Source of the DNA: Halicephalobus mephisto
Taxonomy: Eukaryota > Nematoda > Chromadorea > Rhabditida > Panagrolaimidae
DNA: 64,000 nucleotides
Assembly: GCA_009193035.1 (NCBI GenBank)
Contig: SWDT01000275.1
Location: 124,001-188,000, forward strand
Reading direction: 5' to 3'
Position 1 is the stretch's first letter, and each line of letters starts with the position of its first letter. Below the pieces are notes generated by a model, which was given only the letters and a program-made list of their open reading frames with translations, made no database searches and was not told where the DNA came from. Position numbers and translations under genes: made by a program. Positions 9,920-21,858 of this stretch are shown one piece after another.

Positions 9920-11672
9920 TTTTAGAAAAATAAATTTTAAATAATTTTAAATTTGAAGAAAAATTAATATTTAAAGAATTTTAAATTTAAAGAATAAGTT
10001 TTAAATCAAAAAGAAATTTTTGAATAATTTTTAATGATTTTTATTTCTTTTTTGAAATTGATTTTTAAATATTTTTAATTTTTAAAATTAAAGTTAATTT
10101 TTAAATATTTTTGATTTTTAAAATTAAATTAAATTTTTAAATATTTTTGATTTTTCTAAATTAAAGATAATTTTTAAATATTTTTAAATTAAATTAAATT
10201 TTTAAATATTTTTGATTTTTCTAAATTAAAGTTAATTTTTAAATATTTTTGATTTTTCTAAATTAAAGTTAACTTTTAAATATTTTTGATTTTTCTAAAT
10301 TAAAGTTAATTTTCGACAGGTTAAAGTGAGAAAATTAGTAGTCGAATGTCAAAGTTGCTTGTGATAGTATTTGTCAAAAATCTTCATCAATCATTTTTTT
10401 GATTTTTTTGAGGGACAAAATTTTGTTTTGCGGTTAATTGACAGACGAGGTTTCGAATTTCGTAAACTAAATAGAGGGATTTTGGATATCGACGGATTTG
10501 TGGTCGAATCGATTTGAGATTATTACTTTTTTATTTTCAATAATGTAGATTTTAATTTAATTTGTTGAAAATGTTAGAAAATTTTTAACGACTTTATTGA
10601 ATTATTTTCAACATTTATGATGTTGACTTAAGACATTAATATCTGGGGTTTTAAGCAGAAAAGTAAGGTTTCAGAGAAAAAGCAATTTTTTAAATGTTAA
10701 AGAAAAATTAATTTTTTAATAAAAAATTAGTTTTTTTGAATAGGAAAAAAGTAGTTTTTCGCAGTAAAAAGTGATTTTGTAAGTATTAAAACTCCTCTTT
10801 AAAAATATTTTTATCGAAAAATAATTTTTTTATTTAACTAGAAAAAAATTATTTCTCGATAAAAGCATTTTTTTAAATAGAAAAAAATGGTTTTTTGAAT
10901 AGAAAAAAGTAAAAATTCTAGTTAAAAAAGTGATTTTTCAAATGAAAGAAAAAATAATTTTTTTAAAAATAAAATATTAATTTTTTTATAATTAAAAAAG
11001 TAATTTTTTAAGTGAAAAAAAATTATTTATTTTAGAATAATTTTTTTTTGAATAATTTTTTTAGAATAATTTTAAAAATGAAATAAATATCGTCTTAGTT
11101 TTGGGATTTTTCGAAAATTTTATTTCTTCTTTTTGACCGATTTTCAAGGTCTTGAATTCCTCGTTTTCTGGCCCGCATTCGGACAGGCGGTCAATTGTAC
11201 TAGTTCATGGTTATTATTTTGTCGTATTTCCTCGTAACTTACGGACATTTTACGAATTTCTATTAAGAATTTAATGTATGAAATTTTTTCGGAAATTCCA
11301 ATATATAAATTTTTTATTCTTATTGAAAACTAAGTTTTTGAAAAATTTTGATATATAGATTTTCTGGAGATTTTTATATACGAGATTTTGGGAATTTTTA
11401 TATATGAATTTTCTGGAGATTTTGATATATGAAATTTTGGGAATTTTTATATATGAGTTTTTGTAGAAATTTTTTATTTTTACTAAAGATTTCGATATAT
11501 GAACTTTTAAAAAATTCTTATATATGGGATTTTTGGAAATTTTGATGTGTGAAATTTCTGTTGTTTTTATATATGAAGTTTTCGTTATTTGAGAATTTTG
11601 ACATGTGGTTTTTATTTTTATTTGTGATTTCGGGAATTTTGATATATGAATTTTTATTAAATTAAGTTTTTT
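9920..11672. other. AT-rich intergenic region upstream of the sulfotransferase
   Basis: Very AT-rich. It contains a ~37-66-nt tandem repeat (10030-10310; TTAATTTTTAAATATTTTTG followed by ATTTTTCTAAAT), A/T homopolymer runs (10680-11060), and ATATATGAATTTTCTGGAGA-type repeats (11270-11650). No supported gene was seen. Confidence 0.6.
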
Positions 11673-11707
11673 CAGGTGATCAATCCAACGAGAGCGTGAC
11701 GTTTGTT

Positions 11708-14177
11708 ATGCTCTCGTTTAGAGCCATGGGCATCAAACTTAGATATTTTCTTCTATTTTTATTATTAATATTGTTATTTTTTTACTTATATGGCAGAAAT
11801 ACTTCTGAAAAGATCAATCCAGGAGTAATACAGCCGATTATTTCACAAGATGGAAGAGTTAACATAGAATCGCCTTTTATATTCATCGGTGAGAATTTAA
11901 AAAATAGATTTTTTGAATGAAATTATTTTCGAAGGTTTTTATTAATTATTTCATATATGAAAGTTAATCGTAGAGCTGAATGCCCCATATACCGTAACCT
12001 AGAAGGTTCTAAATAGGTTGAGGAAGGATTTTAAAAAAGAATTTTTTTGAAAATTATGATTTTTAGGGTTTTTGATAATGGTTTCACATATGGAAATTAA
12101 TTTCAGAATATAGAGAGAGGGTTAAGTGCCCGATATACTGTAACCTAGAAGGTTCTAAATAGGTTGAGGAAGGGTATTTGAAAAAATAAACTTAAAAACC
12201 ATCAAGTGAAATTAAAGTTTTAAATTATTTTAGTTTTAAAAAAATTCCAAAAATTTGCGTCAGGACCATTTTATAAAAATGTTCTAATAATATAACTAAA
12301 CTTATCTATAAATTTTTGTTTATGTGATTTTTTTATAGTTTTGATCCTGACTGGAAATTTTAGAAATTTTCTCGTTAGGACCATTTTGTAGAAATTTTTA
12401 TATTTTTAATAGTATAGATATGTTTTTATAAAATTATATAAAAATTTATAGTTTTTGGTCCTGACTGGAAATTTTAGAAATTTTCTTGTCAGGACCATTT
12501 TGTAGAAATTTTTCAATATTGAATTTTAAATTTTAAATTTCAGGTGGCATTCCTAGAAGCGGCACTACTTTGATGCGTGCAATGCTGGATGCTCATCCAC
12601 TTGTAAGATGGTAAAAAATATAAATATTTAAAATATTTAATAAATATTTTTAGTGGTGAAGAAACTAGAGTTATTCCTAGAATATTAGCTTTAAGAGCTC
12701 AATGGAAAAAAAGCGAAAAAGAATGGAAACGTTTACAAGAAGCAGGAGTAAATGATGACGTCATAAATGCAGCTATAAGTTCATTTATTGTGCAAGTTAT
12801 TGCAGGACATGGTTCACCTGCTCCTAGATTGTGTAACAAGGATCCATTTACTTTAAAATCAACAACATATTTGGCAGAAATATTTCCAAACAGTAAATTT
12901 GTGCTGATGATAAGAGATGGAAGAGCGACTGTTCATTCGATTATTTCTCGACAAGTAACAATAACGGGTTTTAATTTGAATGATTTTCGGCAATGTCTTA
13001 CGAAGTGGAATGCAGGTATAAGTGTTATGTATGATCAATGTAAATCGGTAAGTTTAGAAATTTTTACAAAAAAATAAGTTATTTTTGATGGAGTACTTTA
13101 GTGTTGTAGTTTTTAGGATTTTTAATTATTGTTTCATATATGAAAATTAATCTTAAGAAGTAGATATAGAGTTAAGCATAATTTATATGCTGATATAAAG
13201 GTTTTAGAGTTTTTAATTATTGTTTTATATATGAAAATTAATCTTAAGAAGTAGATATGGAGTTAAGCATAATTTATATGCTGATATAAGGGTTTTTAAT
13301 GATTGTTTCATATATAGAAATGAGTCTTAGAATATAGATATAAGGTTAAGCGTAATTTATAGGTCGATATAAAGGTTTCCAACTGTTTAATGATTATTTT
13401 ATATATGAATATTAATCTTAAGAAGTAGAAAGAAGATTAGGTATCCTATATACTCTATAAAAGTTTTAAATTTATCTAAAAAGTACATAATTCTAAGAAA
13501 TTGATTATGAGAAAATAATCACGCGAAATCCAAATGTTAACTAACTTTAGGTTCTAAAATCTAGAAATTCGCTTTGGGATCATTTCATAAAAAATTACGA
13601 GACTTTGAGATAACCTATGTAAAGTTCAATCGAGAGAGTTTCGTAAAATATGAATTTTTGAGTTTTTCTAACATGATTTTATATATTGGGGGTTTTCCAG
13701 GTGGGACCTCATCGTTGTATCATGGTGTATTATGAACAATTAGTTCTTCATCCTGAATTTGAAATGAAGAAATTGCTTGAATTCTTGGATTTGCCATGGA
13801 ATTCGTCAGTACTTAATCATGAATCATTGATTGGGAAAGATATTTCATTATCTAAGTGAGTATTGTTTTTATTTTTAAATAATTATTGGATTTTTAGAAC
13901 TGAAAGAAGTTCGGATCAGGTGATTAAGCCGGTTAATCTGGATGCCATGTCTAAATGGGTAGGACATATTCCTGATGACGTGGTTGCTGATATGGCGTCA
14001 GTTGCTCCGATGCTAAGTGTGCTTGGATATGATCCGTATGCTAATCCGCCGAATTACGGTAAACCAGATGATATTGTGGTTAAAAAAACTCAAGATGTTC
14101 ATGAAAATGGAGAAGAATGGTATAAAAAAGCAGTTGCTGTTGTTAATGATCCAAATCGTGTAGATAAACCAATATGA
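11708..14177 (+). CDS. tpst: Protein-tyrosine sulfotransferase (TPST)
   Basis: Exons 11708-11888, 12544-12610, 12654-13047, 13701-13855 and 13898-14177 give 358 aa. It is a type II Golgi membrane enzyme: a short cytosolic tail, then a signal anchor ([17 protein letters not shown]), then the lumenal sulfotransferase domain. Motifs: 5'-phosphosulfate loop [12 protein letters not shown] with Arg65, catalytic Glu86 in [10 protein letters not shown] (21 residues after Arg65, the same spacing as R78-E99 in human TPST2), and the 3'-phosphate region [15 protein letters not shown]. It transfers sulfate from PAPS to tyrosines of secreted proteins, in nematodes including cuticle collagens. An acceptor TTTTTTCAG at about 11674 lies 33 nt upstream of the ATG. 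Introns 1 and 3 are family-B repeat introns. Which nematode paralogue (tpst-1 or tpst-2) cannot be told. Confidence 0.93.
11889..12543 (+). repeat. Family-B repeat filling TPST intron 1
   Basis: Two sense copies of the TTTCATATATGAAAGTTAAT-type module, each followed by CCTAGAAGGTTCTAAATAGG, then a 3' section with TTTGCGTCAGGACCATTTTAT, itself repeated at about 12360 and 12480. Confidence 0.7.
13048..13700 (+). repeat. Family-B repeat filling TPST intron 3
   Basis: About four tandem ~85-nt copies of TTCATATATGAAAATTAATC plus TTAAGAAGTAGATATAGAGT modules. A unique 5' lead (TTTTTGATGGAGTACTT) and 3' trailer (AAATTCGCTTTGGGATCATT) follow the same order in FAAH intron 3. Confidence 0.8.
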
Positions 14178-14600
14178 AGAAAATTTAAAATATACTGTAT
14201 TAAGCTCAGTCATTCCATGAAATTTTTGCTTTTTTTCTTGCCAAACATAATCATTATTATTACTGCATTTTTTTGTGATTTTTGTCTTTCTTAGTCGTGG
14301 ATTGAGTATTACTGTATTTGGCTACAATTAGAGTTTTATTTTTTTAAATTTGATTACTTATTTTTTTACATATGTCGGGTGAAAGGTTGTTTTTCCTATC
14401 AGGTGATTAATAAATTGATTTTTTTATTTTTATACAAAAATAAAAAATAATTATTTTTTAAAACAGAAAATGATAATTTTTAGAATTTTAGAATAAATTC
14501 ATGTTTTGTCAGATTTGTAGTTTTTAAAATTTTTATTAGTTTTGTGCGGAAATTGAAAAATTTATCGTTTTTATTCAAAATTTTGGAAATTGGTTCGGAT

Positions 14601-15716
14601 AATAGTAGATTTAGATAGAGTTTGGAGTGCTGAGTTCCACGACATATAAGATCCTAAGGGAAAAATCAAGCTTGATATATGAAAACTTGTTTTAAAAATT
14701 TCTTCACAGTTGATCCTAAACTTTTTACAACTTAATAATAAAAAGATTTTTAAAAATATTCATATATCAAATAGAATAAGAAACTATTTTTTAATAGAAA
14801 AAGAGAAAAATCATCAAATTCTATCTACTCTGAACTGAGATTTAGAGTTTTATTAATACTTCAATATCATCTTTATTAAACTTTTTCCTTAATCTCCCGA
14901 AATATCGAAATTAATCTATTTAATATTGAAAAAAACATTGGGTACGTTTTAATATGAGAAATAATTAGATTTTTAAACTCCATTTTCGAAAAAAACTAAA
15001 AATATTTAAGAAACCAACTTGACTCAATTGGTGCAAAAATAAATGAAATTACTTATTTTTTGCTTTTTGTAAAGTTTAATATATGACAAAATTGTTTAAT
15101 TATATTTTTAGACAATTTACATAAAAAATCGAAATTTCAGAAATTTTTAAAATAAGAAATCAATATATTAATTCCAACGTTTCTAATTTCTTTTATCATT
15201 TAAGTTTATTTTTGATTGGCATTAATATTGCTGGACAGAAAATGATGAAAAATGAAAGAATTATGCAGTTATTGTTCTTGAAATTTTCATTTTGTTCTTT
15301 CTCATATTTTTATTTAAATTTCCACTCAAAATCGAAACGAAAAAATTCAATCTATTAATGTAGGATAACGTAATCAATGTTGGTCTTCAAAATGAAGTAG
15401 ATCAACGCCCTTATCTCGGGAGATTAAAAAAAAGTCAAATAGAAATGATCCCGATGTATTAGATAAAAACGCTAAATCTCAGTTCAGAGTTGATAGAATT
15501 TGATGATTTTTTTCTTCTTCTATTAAAAAATAGTTTCTTATTATATTTGATATATGAATATTTTTTAAAATCTTTTTATTTTTAAATTGTAAAAAGTTTA
15601 GGATCAACTGTGAAGAAATTTTTAAAACAAGTTTTCATATATCAAACTTGATTTTTCCCTTAGGATCTTATATGTCGTGGAACTCAGCACTCAAAACTCT
15701 ATCTAAATCTACTATT
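14601..15716. mobile_element. ~1.1-kb foldback element with ~260-bp terminal inverted repeats
   Basis: The left end begins AATAGTAGATTTAGATAGAG; the right end is its reverse complement, ending CTCTATCTAAATCTACTATT. The arms stay similar for about 260 nt, with conserved blocks such as GAGTGCTGAGTTCCACGACA and ATATAAGATCCTAAGGGAAA, and weaker pairing continues towards the centre (TAATCTCCCGA). There is no ORF of note inside, so it is non-autonomous (MITE/foldback type). No clear target-site duplication was seen. It sits between TPST and FAAH, ending about 160 bp before the FAAH start. Confidence 0.85.
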
Positions 15717-15878
15717 GTTAGAATCAAGTTTTGAGAATGTCAATCGTGTCTCTTGTTCGGAATCGAATGATAAGAAAACTGAACTTTGGACTACTCCTTT
15801 GTTCCATAATGTCCTTTCCATGTTCGATAAAAGTGGTTTATTTCTGTTTTTTGTTTCGATTAACTTTGATTTTCAGAA

Positions 15879-18629
15879 ATGGGTGTTTTCGATTTGATTG
15901 TAAACGCCTTCGTTGTTACTCAGTTCCTTCCGTTTTGGACCCCGATTTACTATGTTATTTCTCTATATATAGGCTACATCGTATATCGAGTGGTTATTTT
16001 TGGATATAATCAGAGGAGATTCCGAGAACGGGTCATCCGGAAGCGGTTCGAACAACAACGGAATTTCGAAATCGCTAGAGAATTTGTGAACACTATTCCA
16101 TCAACTACCCGTGAGCAGATCCAGCGGATGACATATGAGGATGTTAAAAGTTTGTTTATATCGATTTTTTATATGAAAGTTATTTTTTAGGGAAATTGAA
16201 AAACAAAGAAGTGACATGTGTCCAGGTCCTCGCCGCCGTCGTTGAGCGCTGTTTGACGACGAATATTCTGAACGCCGTTAATCTTTTCATTCTCGATGCT
16301 GTCAATGTCGCGAAGGAATGGGACAATCGTGCTTCTGAAGCTGGATTTGAACATCCTCCATTATTCGGTATTCCTATAAGTGTGAAGGAATCAACGATGG
16401 TCAAAGACTGTGCTCAGACTTTGGGATTTATCACTCGAAGTGATAACAAGGCTGAACGGCACTCCATCATCATCCAGAAGCTGGTTGAAAAAGGTTTATT
16501 TTATAAGCAAACATTAGAATTTAAAAAATAATGTGATTTTTGAATTGGCGCGCGAAAGGAGAAAAATCTGCAAAAAAGGAAAAAATGGTAAATCTGGCAA
16601 ATCTGGCAAATCACTGCCAAATTCAACTCTCGCTCTTCTCCTAAAATTTCTTCAAAAGTCCTAAAGATTCTTTTTAAAACAATTTTTATAATAATATGAT
16701 TTTTTTACAATTTTATTTCTTCGGAATTTTATAATATGACTACTTTTTAATAATATTACTGGTTTTATTTTAGGTGCCATTCCATTTTGTGTTACGAATG
16801 TTCCCCAGACTTTGTTGACGTTTGACTGTCAGAATCCTATCTATGGTGCTACCAAGAACTCCCATCTCAATGACCGTACTTCTGGAGGAAGTTCAGGAGG
16901 TGAAGCAGCTTTAGTCGGAGCAAAAGCGTCGTTTGTCGGGATTGGCAGCGATGTCGGAGGATCTATCCGTATTCCAGCTCATTTCTGTGGAGTTGTAGGA
17001 ATGAAACCCGGGGGTACTCGTCTGTCGCGGAGGGACGGTATCGGTTCTCTTCCAGGTCGTCCTCTGATAGAAGCTTCTGACGGTCCAATTGGTCGAACTG
17101 TCCAAGCTTGTGTAGACATTCTTTCAAATTTGATTGATGCTGAAATGTCCGAAGCTGATCCTTACGTTCCTCCTGTTCCTTGGCGAAACGATATTTTTCT
17201 AAATGGAAAGAAAAAAATGACAATAGGATATTACGTCGACGATGGATGGTTCGAGCCCTGTCCTGCAGTGAAGAATGCCGTACTTAAAGCAGTAGATTGT
17301 CTGAAGGATCGAGGGTATACTGTAGTGAAATTCACGCCTCCAGACGTTGCCACTGCTTTCCGTATCATGCTCGGAGGCATAACTGTCGACGGTGGAAGTT
17401 ATCTCATTGACGCCGTTTCTCAAGTATGTTTAACTTTAATTTTTTATATAATCAAAATAATCTGTTTTTGATGGAATACTTGAGAATTATAATTTTCGGG
17501 ATGTCTATTAGTGATTTCATATATAAATATTAATCCTAAGAAGTAGAAAGAAGGCTAGACATCACGTATATTCTGATGTAGACGTTCCAGAACTTTTGAT
17601 GATGATTTCATATATGTGAATTAATCCTAAAAAGTAGATATATGATTAGATATCACTTATATCCTAATGTAAAAGTTTTAGGATTTTTAATGACGATTTC
17701 ATATATGTGAATTAATCCTAAAAAGTAGATATATGATTAGATATCACTTATATCCTAATATAAAAGTTTTAGGATTTTTAATGATGATTTCATATATAAA
17801 TATTAATCCTAAAAAGTAGATATATGATTAGATATCACTTATATTTTAATGTAAAAGTTTTAGATTTATTAAGAAAGAATATAGTTCTGGGAAATTGATT
17901 ATAAAATAATTATTGTATGAAATCAAAAGTTTAGACTGCTTTAAGTTCTAGAAATTTGCTTTGGAGTAATTTTATAAAAAAGTTCACGTATGAATTTCAC
18001 AATAATATGATATGAATAAATTTCAGGATATTCTCCAATCTGGTTATTTGGAAGTTCTGTTTCCATTTATGCTGCCTTATTCTGTCAAAATGCTCCTCGC
18101 TTACACTGTTGGACTCTTTATACCTCGTGTGCGGACGATGCTCTCTGCTTTGCCTGGATCTACTTCTGATCTCCGTCAGATCTATGCAGAAATCAAGGAT
18201 TATCGTAATCGTTTTGTTGAAACAATGAAAAAGGACAACATTGATTTGATTCTATGTCCTCCAAATGCTGGCATGGCTTACCGTCTGGGGGAACCTTTGA
18301 AACTTGTTCCGACTACTTCTTACAGTGCTCTTTATAACATGCTGGATTTCCCCGCTGGAGTCGTTCCTGCTCGTTTTTCGACTAAAGAAGACATTGAAGA
18401 AATGAAAAATTATAAAGTTAAAGATTTCTGGGATCGTTTATTCAAGTTTTCAATGAGCGTATGTTTTTTATTTTTAGTTTTTATTTAAATTTGATCATTG
18501 CAGGACCCTAAATTAAGTTCGATGCCGGTTTGTGTTCAGGTGGTCGGACTGCCATATTCTGAAGAGCTGGTGTGTTTCTTGATGAAGACAATTGAAGCAG
18601 AATTGGGTCAATACTGTGAATCTGCTTAA
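15879..18629 (+). CDS. faah: Fatty acid amide hydrolase (FAAH), amidase-signature enzyme
   Basis: Exons 15879-16149, 16191-16493, 16774-17423, 18027-18458 and 18504-18629 give 593 aa (human FAAH 579). The ATG follows a TTTTCAG acceptor by 2 nt. An N-terminal membrane segment (WTPIYYVISLYIGYIVYRVV) precedes the amidase-signature domain. Catalytic residues are Lys156 (PISVKES), cis-Ser231 (TSGGSSGGE) and nucleophile Ser255 (GSDVGGSIRIP). Their spacing of 75 and 24 residues equals human K142-S217-S241. It should hydrolyse N-acylethanolamines and other fatty amides at endomembranes. Nematodes have several FAAH paralogues; which one this is cannot be assigned. Intron 2 is a family-A and intron 3 a family-B repeat intron. 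Confidence 0.93.
16494..16773 (+). repeat. Family-A repeat filling FAAH intron 2
   Basis: The intron begins a few nt before AACATTAGAATT. It contains one TTGGCGCGCGAAAGGAGAAA core followed by CTGCAAAAAAGGAAAAAATG and GGCAAATCACTGCCAAATTC, then TTCTTTTTAAAACAATTT and TCGGAATTTTATAAT blocks near the acceptor. The whole intron aligns to nit-1 intron 3. Confidence 0.85.
17424..18026 (+). repeat. Family-B repeat filling FAAH intron 3
   Basis: Four to five tandem ~90-nt sense modules (GATGATTTCATATATGTGAA, then TTAATCCTAAAAAGTAGATA and ATGATTAGATATCACTTATA). They are preceded by TTTTTGATGGAATACTTGAG and followed by AAATTTGCTTTGGAGTAATT, parallel to TPST intron 3. Confidence 0.85.
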
Positions 18630-18741
18630 TTCTAGCTATGAGTTTAATTATTGATATATGGTTATTATTATTTAGGAAAATAGAATTAAAATACAGTATG
18701 GTAGGTAGTTTTGTGGTTATTGGACGTGAGATGGTTGGGCC

Positions 18742-19016
18742 TACAGTAATGGAGAAGTACTGTAGATTTGTGGGGGATTTTTAAGGAAGTTTGGAGTTTA
18801 GATTGTTAGAAAATTATATATACTGTAGAATTCGGAAGTTGTGACTGAAATTTCAAACGTTTTTAAATAAAAATTATTAAATTTTGTGTTTTCGGAAAAG
18901 TTTGAATTTTTTATTACAACTTCTGAATCCTACAGTATACAGTAATCGCTGAAAATTTAGATTCCAGAATTTTTTGAGGAAAGTTTAAGAATCTACAGTA
19001 CTTCCTTACTACTGTA
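18742..19016. mobile_element. TACAGTA/TACTGTA foldback MITE
   Basis: Left arm TACAGTAATGGAGAAGTACT and right arm ending in the imperfect complement (CTACAGTACTTCCTTACTACTGTA, shown here as CTACAGTACTTCC then TTACTACTGTA). Inner palindromic halves (ATATACTGTAGAATTCGG and CTGAATCCTACAGTATACAG) flank a short AT-rich loop. Same family as elements in the DUF4139 introns. Confidence 0.8.
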
Positions 19017-19736
19017 TGTTTAACCGTGTTATAATCAATAACCTTGAAATTACAAACCATAATTTATAATTTTTAGAAAATACTTTTTTTTGTTATTTCT
19101 TATTATTCATTTACGGACCAGTTGCCAGATGGCCAGATGACTTAAAAAAGATTCATAGTTCCGTCAAGTTCGAGATCATAAATAATGGAAAGTGTACTGT
19201 GAACCACAAGCAGAAGCATTAGACATAAATTAGATAGGTTATGTGGCATTTCTGTCCCGAACGTTTATGTTTCAATTTTAGAGTTAAAACTGAAAAAAAC
19301 ATTTGTAATACTGTAATAAAATCATATATTCAGAATCTAAAACCAGAATCAGAAGTTGATTTTTAGAATCCTGGATTTTGAAGATATCTGAAATTTTAAA
19401 ACAGAACTTTATTTAAAAAATAAAAACTTACTTAAAGTAATTTTTGAAGTACTAAATAACAGATGTTATTTGAAAATTTTAAAATTAAAAATATAAAAAT
19501 CGGAAATGTTTAAAACAAAAAAGTCTTGTCACAATTGGATATTGAATGTTTAATTTAATCATTTTTTTTGTTTCGAAAACGGTTCGATGAAGTACTAAAG
19601 TGGACCAGTTGCTGCATTTTTGGTCGTTAAACCACAGGAAGCATTCTAGTATGGAAAAATTATTTCTCCGCCCCTTTAATTGCTTTGAAAGTTTATAAAA
19701 TTTTATTTTTAAACATTTTTTTTTATTTTTGTTTAA
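19017..19736. other. Intergenic region between FAAH and nit-1
   Basis: No gene was seen. It includes a moderately GC stretch (about 19110-19270: GGACCAGTTGCCAGATGGCC and TTCTGTCCCGAACG) and a second GGACCAGTTGC at about 19600, upstream of nit-1, which may be promoter sequence. No acceptor stands immediately before the nit-1 ATG. Confidence 0.4.
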
Positions 19737-21607
19737 ATGTCTGGAAAAAATATGTCAATTCAAGAACAAGAATCAGTGGATTTTAGTTTTTCTGGTATTT
19801 TTTTGTTTTTTTTATTTTAAATTTTATTTTTTTTTCAGAATTTTCATTTGATGAAAATATGAATAAAATTACTAAAATCGCAGTTATCCAAGCAGGGTCA
19901 TTTATATATGACACTCCTAGGACTTTGGAAAAATTGGAATCTTTGACCGAAAAAGCGGCAAAAGGTGGAGCTCAATTGGCATTATTCCCAGGTAAATTCA
20001 TTTAAAAAAATAATTTACTTTTTTTTAATAAAAATAATTTACTTTTTTTTAAATAGAAATAATTTACTTTTTTTTAAATAAAAATAATTTTTTTTAAATA
20101 AAAATAATTTACTTTTTTTATAAAAGTAATTTTTTAAAATAAAAAAATCAAATTTAAAAAAATAATTAAAATTATGATAGATTTTTAAAATTATTGAATT
20201 TTTTTAAATAAATTTTTAAAATTATCTAATTTTTTAAAATTATTGAAATTATTATTTTAGAAACCTTTATTGGAGGTTATCCGAAGGGAGTGGATTTCGG
20301 GGTCAAAATGGGACTTCAAAGTGCAGATGGTAGAGAAGAGTTCAAACGTTACTTTGATTCGGCTATTGATTACAACTCAAAAGCAGCCGAAAAAATTGCT
20401 GAAATTGCTCACAAAAATGAAATTTACATTGTTGTTGGAGTTGTGGAAAGTGAGTCCACGACACTGTATTCTTCTGTAGGTTATTTTTTGTTTAATAAAC
20501 ATTAGAATTAAAAAATAATATGTGATTTTTGAATTGGCGCGCGAAAGGAGAAAAATTTGCAAAAAAGGAAAAAATGGTAAATCTGGCAAATTATTATAAA
20601 AATTGACTTTTGCTTTTTTAAATTTTTTTACCTAAACTTAAAAGTTTATTCTAAACAATTCTGAAAATATTACTTTTTAATTTTTATATTTTTTGTGATT
20701 TTTGAATTGGCGCGCGAAAGGAGAGAAATCTGCAAAAAAAGAAAAAATGGTAAATCTGGGAAATCACTGCCAAATTCGACTCTTGTTTTTCTCTCCTGAA
20801 ATTTCTTCAAAAGTCATAAAGATTCTTTTTAAAACAATTTTTTTTGAGTTTTTATAATGTTTTTTTTTGCAATTTCATCTTTTCGGAATTTTATAATAAC
20901 TACTTTTGAATTTTTGCAATAATGGTTATTTTTAACTTTTATATATTTTTTTGAATTTTTGTATTATTGTTTTTGTTTTTAGATATTCTTTTTTGGTCCT
21001 GATGGTGCTCGGCTGGGGAAGCACCGTAAGCTGATGCCGACGTTGTTCGAGCGAGTGCTCTGGGCCCGAGGGGATGGAGCCACTCTGAAGGTCCTCGACA
21101 CCAGCATCGGAAAAATTGGAGCTGTTATTTGTTGGGAGAATTATATGCCTATGCTTCGAACATGGATGTACAATAAAGGTAATATAAAAATTTATATTTT
21201 TAATGAATAATTTATAATATTTAGGTGTGCAGATATATTTAGCGCCAACTGTGGACGACAGAGAAGTCTGGTTATCTACTATGAGGACAATTGCCCTTGA
21301 GGGACGATGTTTCGTTATTTCCGCTTGTCAGTACTTAACTTCGGAGGCGTTTCCTCCAGATCACGTCGCTAGAAAAGAAAAAGAAGAAATCCTGATATCC
21401 GGCGGATCCTGTGCCATCAACCCCCTGGGAGAAGTGATTCTGGAGCCTCAATACAACGGCGAAAAAGTCGCCATTGTCGAATGCGATTTATCCGAGATAA
21501 TTGGAGCCAAATTCGACCTCGATGCCGTAGGGCATTACGCAAGACCCGACATTTTCCAACTTGTTGTTAACGAAGAAAAACAAACTTTAGTTTCAACTAA
21601 AAAATAA
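19737..21607 (+). CDS. nit-1: Nitrilase-family carbon-nitrogen hydrolase NIT-1
   Basis: Exons 19737-19794, 19839-19991, 20261-20475, 20983-21178 and 21225-21607 give 334 aa. A branch-1 nitrilase: catalytic Glu71 ([12 protein letters not shown]), Lys158 (GKHRKLMPT) and Cys192 ([11 protein letters not shown]) are all present, together with [12 protein letters not shown] and [12 protein letters not shown]. Family members hydrolyse nitriles such as beta-cyanoalanine to acids or amides; the exact substrate here is inferred only from the NIT-1/cyanoalanine-type sequence. Exon 3 must end at the GTAGG donor after TAT TCT TCT to keep frame into [13 protein letters not shown] second in-frame ATG at codon 6 is a possible alternative start. 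Intron 3 is a family-A repeat intron. An AATAAA lies at 21674. Confidence 0.93.
20476..20982 (+). repeat. Family-A repeat filling nit-1 intron 3 (two units)
   Basis: Two sense units with cores TTGGCGCGCGAAAGGAG at 20534 and 20707. The first follows AAACATTAGAATTAAAAAAT just after the donor. The second is followed by CACTGCCAAATTCGACTC and TTCTTTTTAAAACAATTT, then TCGGAATTTTATAATAACTA close to the acceptor. The double unit is nearly the same as the one in DUF4139 paralogue B intron 1. Confidence 0.9.
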
Positions 21608-21673
21608 CCCAATAATTCTAAAACAAAAAATTTTTTATCAACAAAGTTTAATTTAAAAAATCCCAAATTCGTT

Positions 21674-21679
21674 AATAAA
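21674..21679 (+). terminator. Candidate poly(A) signal of nit-1
   Basis: AATAAA 67 nt after the nit-1 stop codon, in the 251-bp gap to the convergent DUF4139 gene. Confidence 0.5.
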
Positions 21680-21858
21680 GACAAGTCAAATTTTATAATT
21701 TAAAAATCTTTAATAAAATCAAATTTCATAATTTAAAAGTTTTTATAAAAAAATCAAATTTCATAATTTAAGTTTTTTATCAAGAAAAATCAAATCTTCT
21801 TTATTTAAAAATTTTTATCAAGAAAAATCAAATTTCATAATTTAAAAATCTTTAATTA

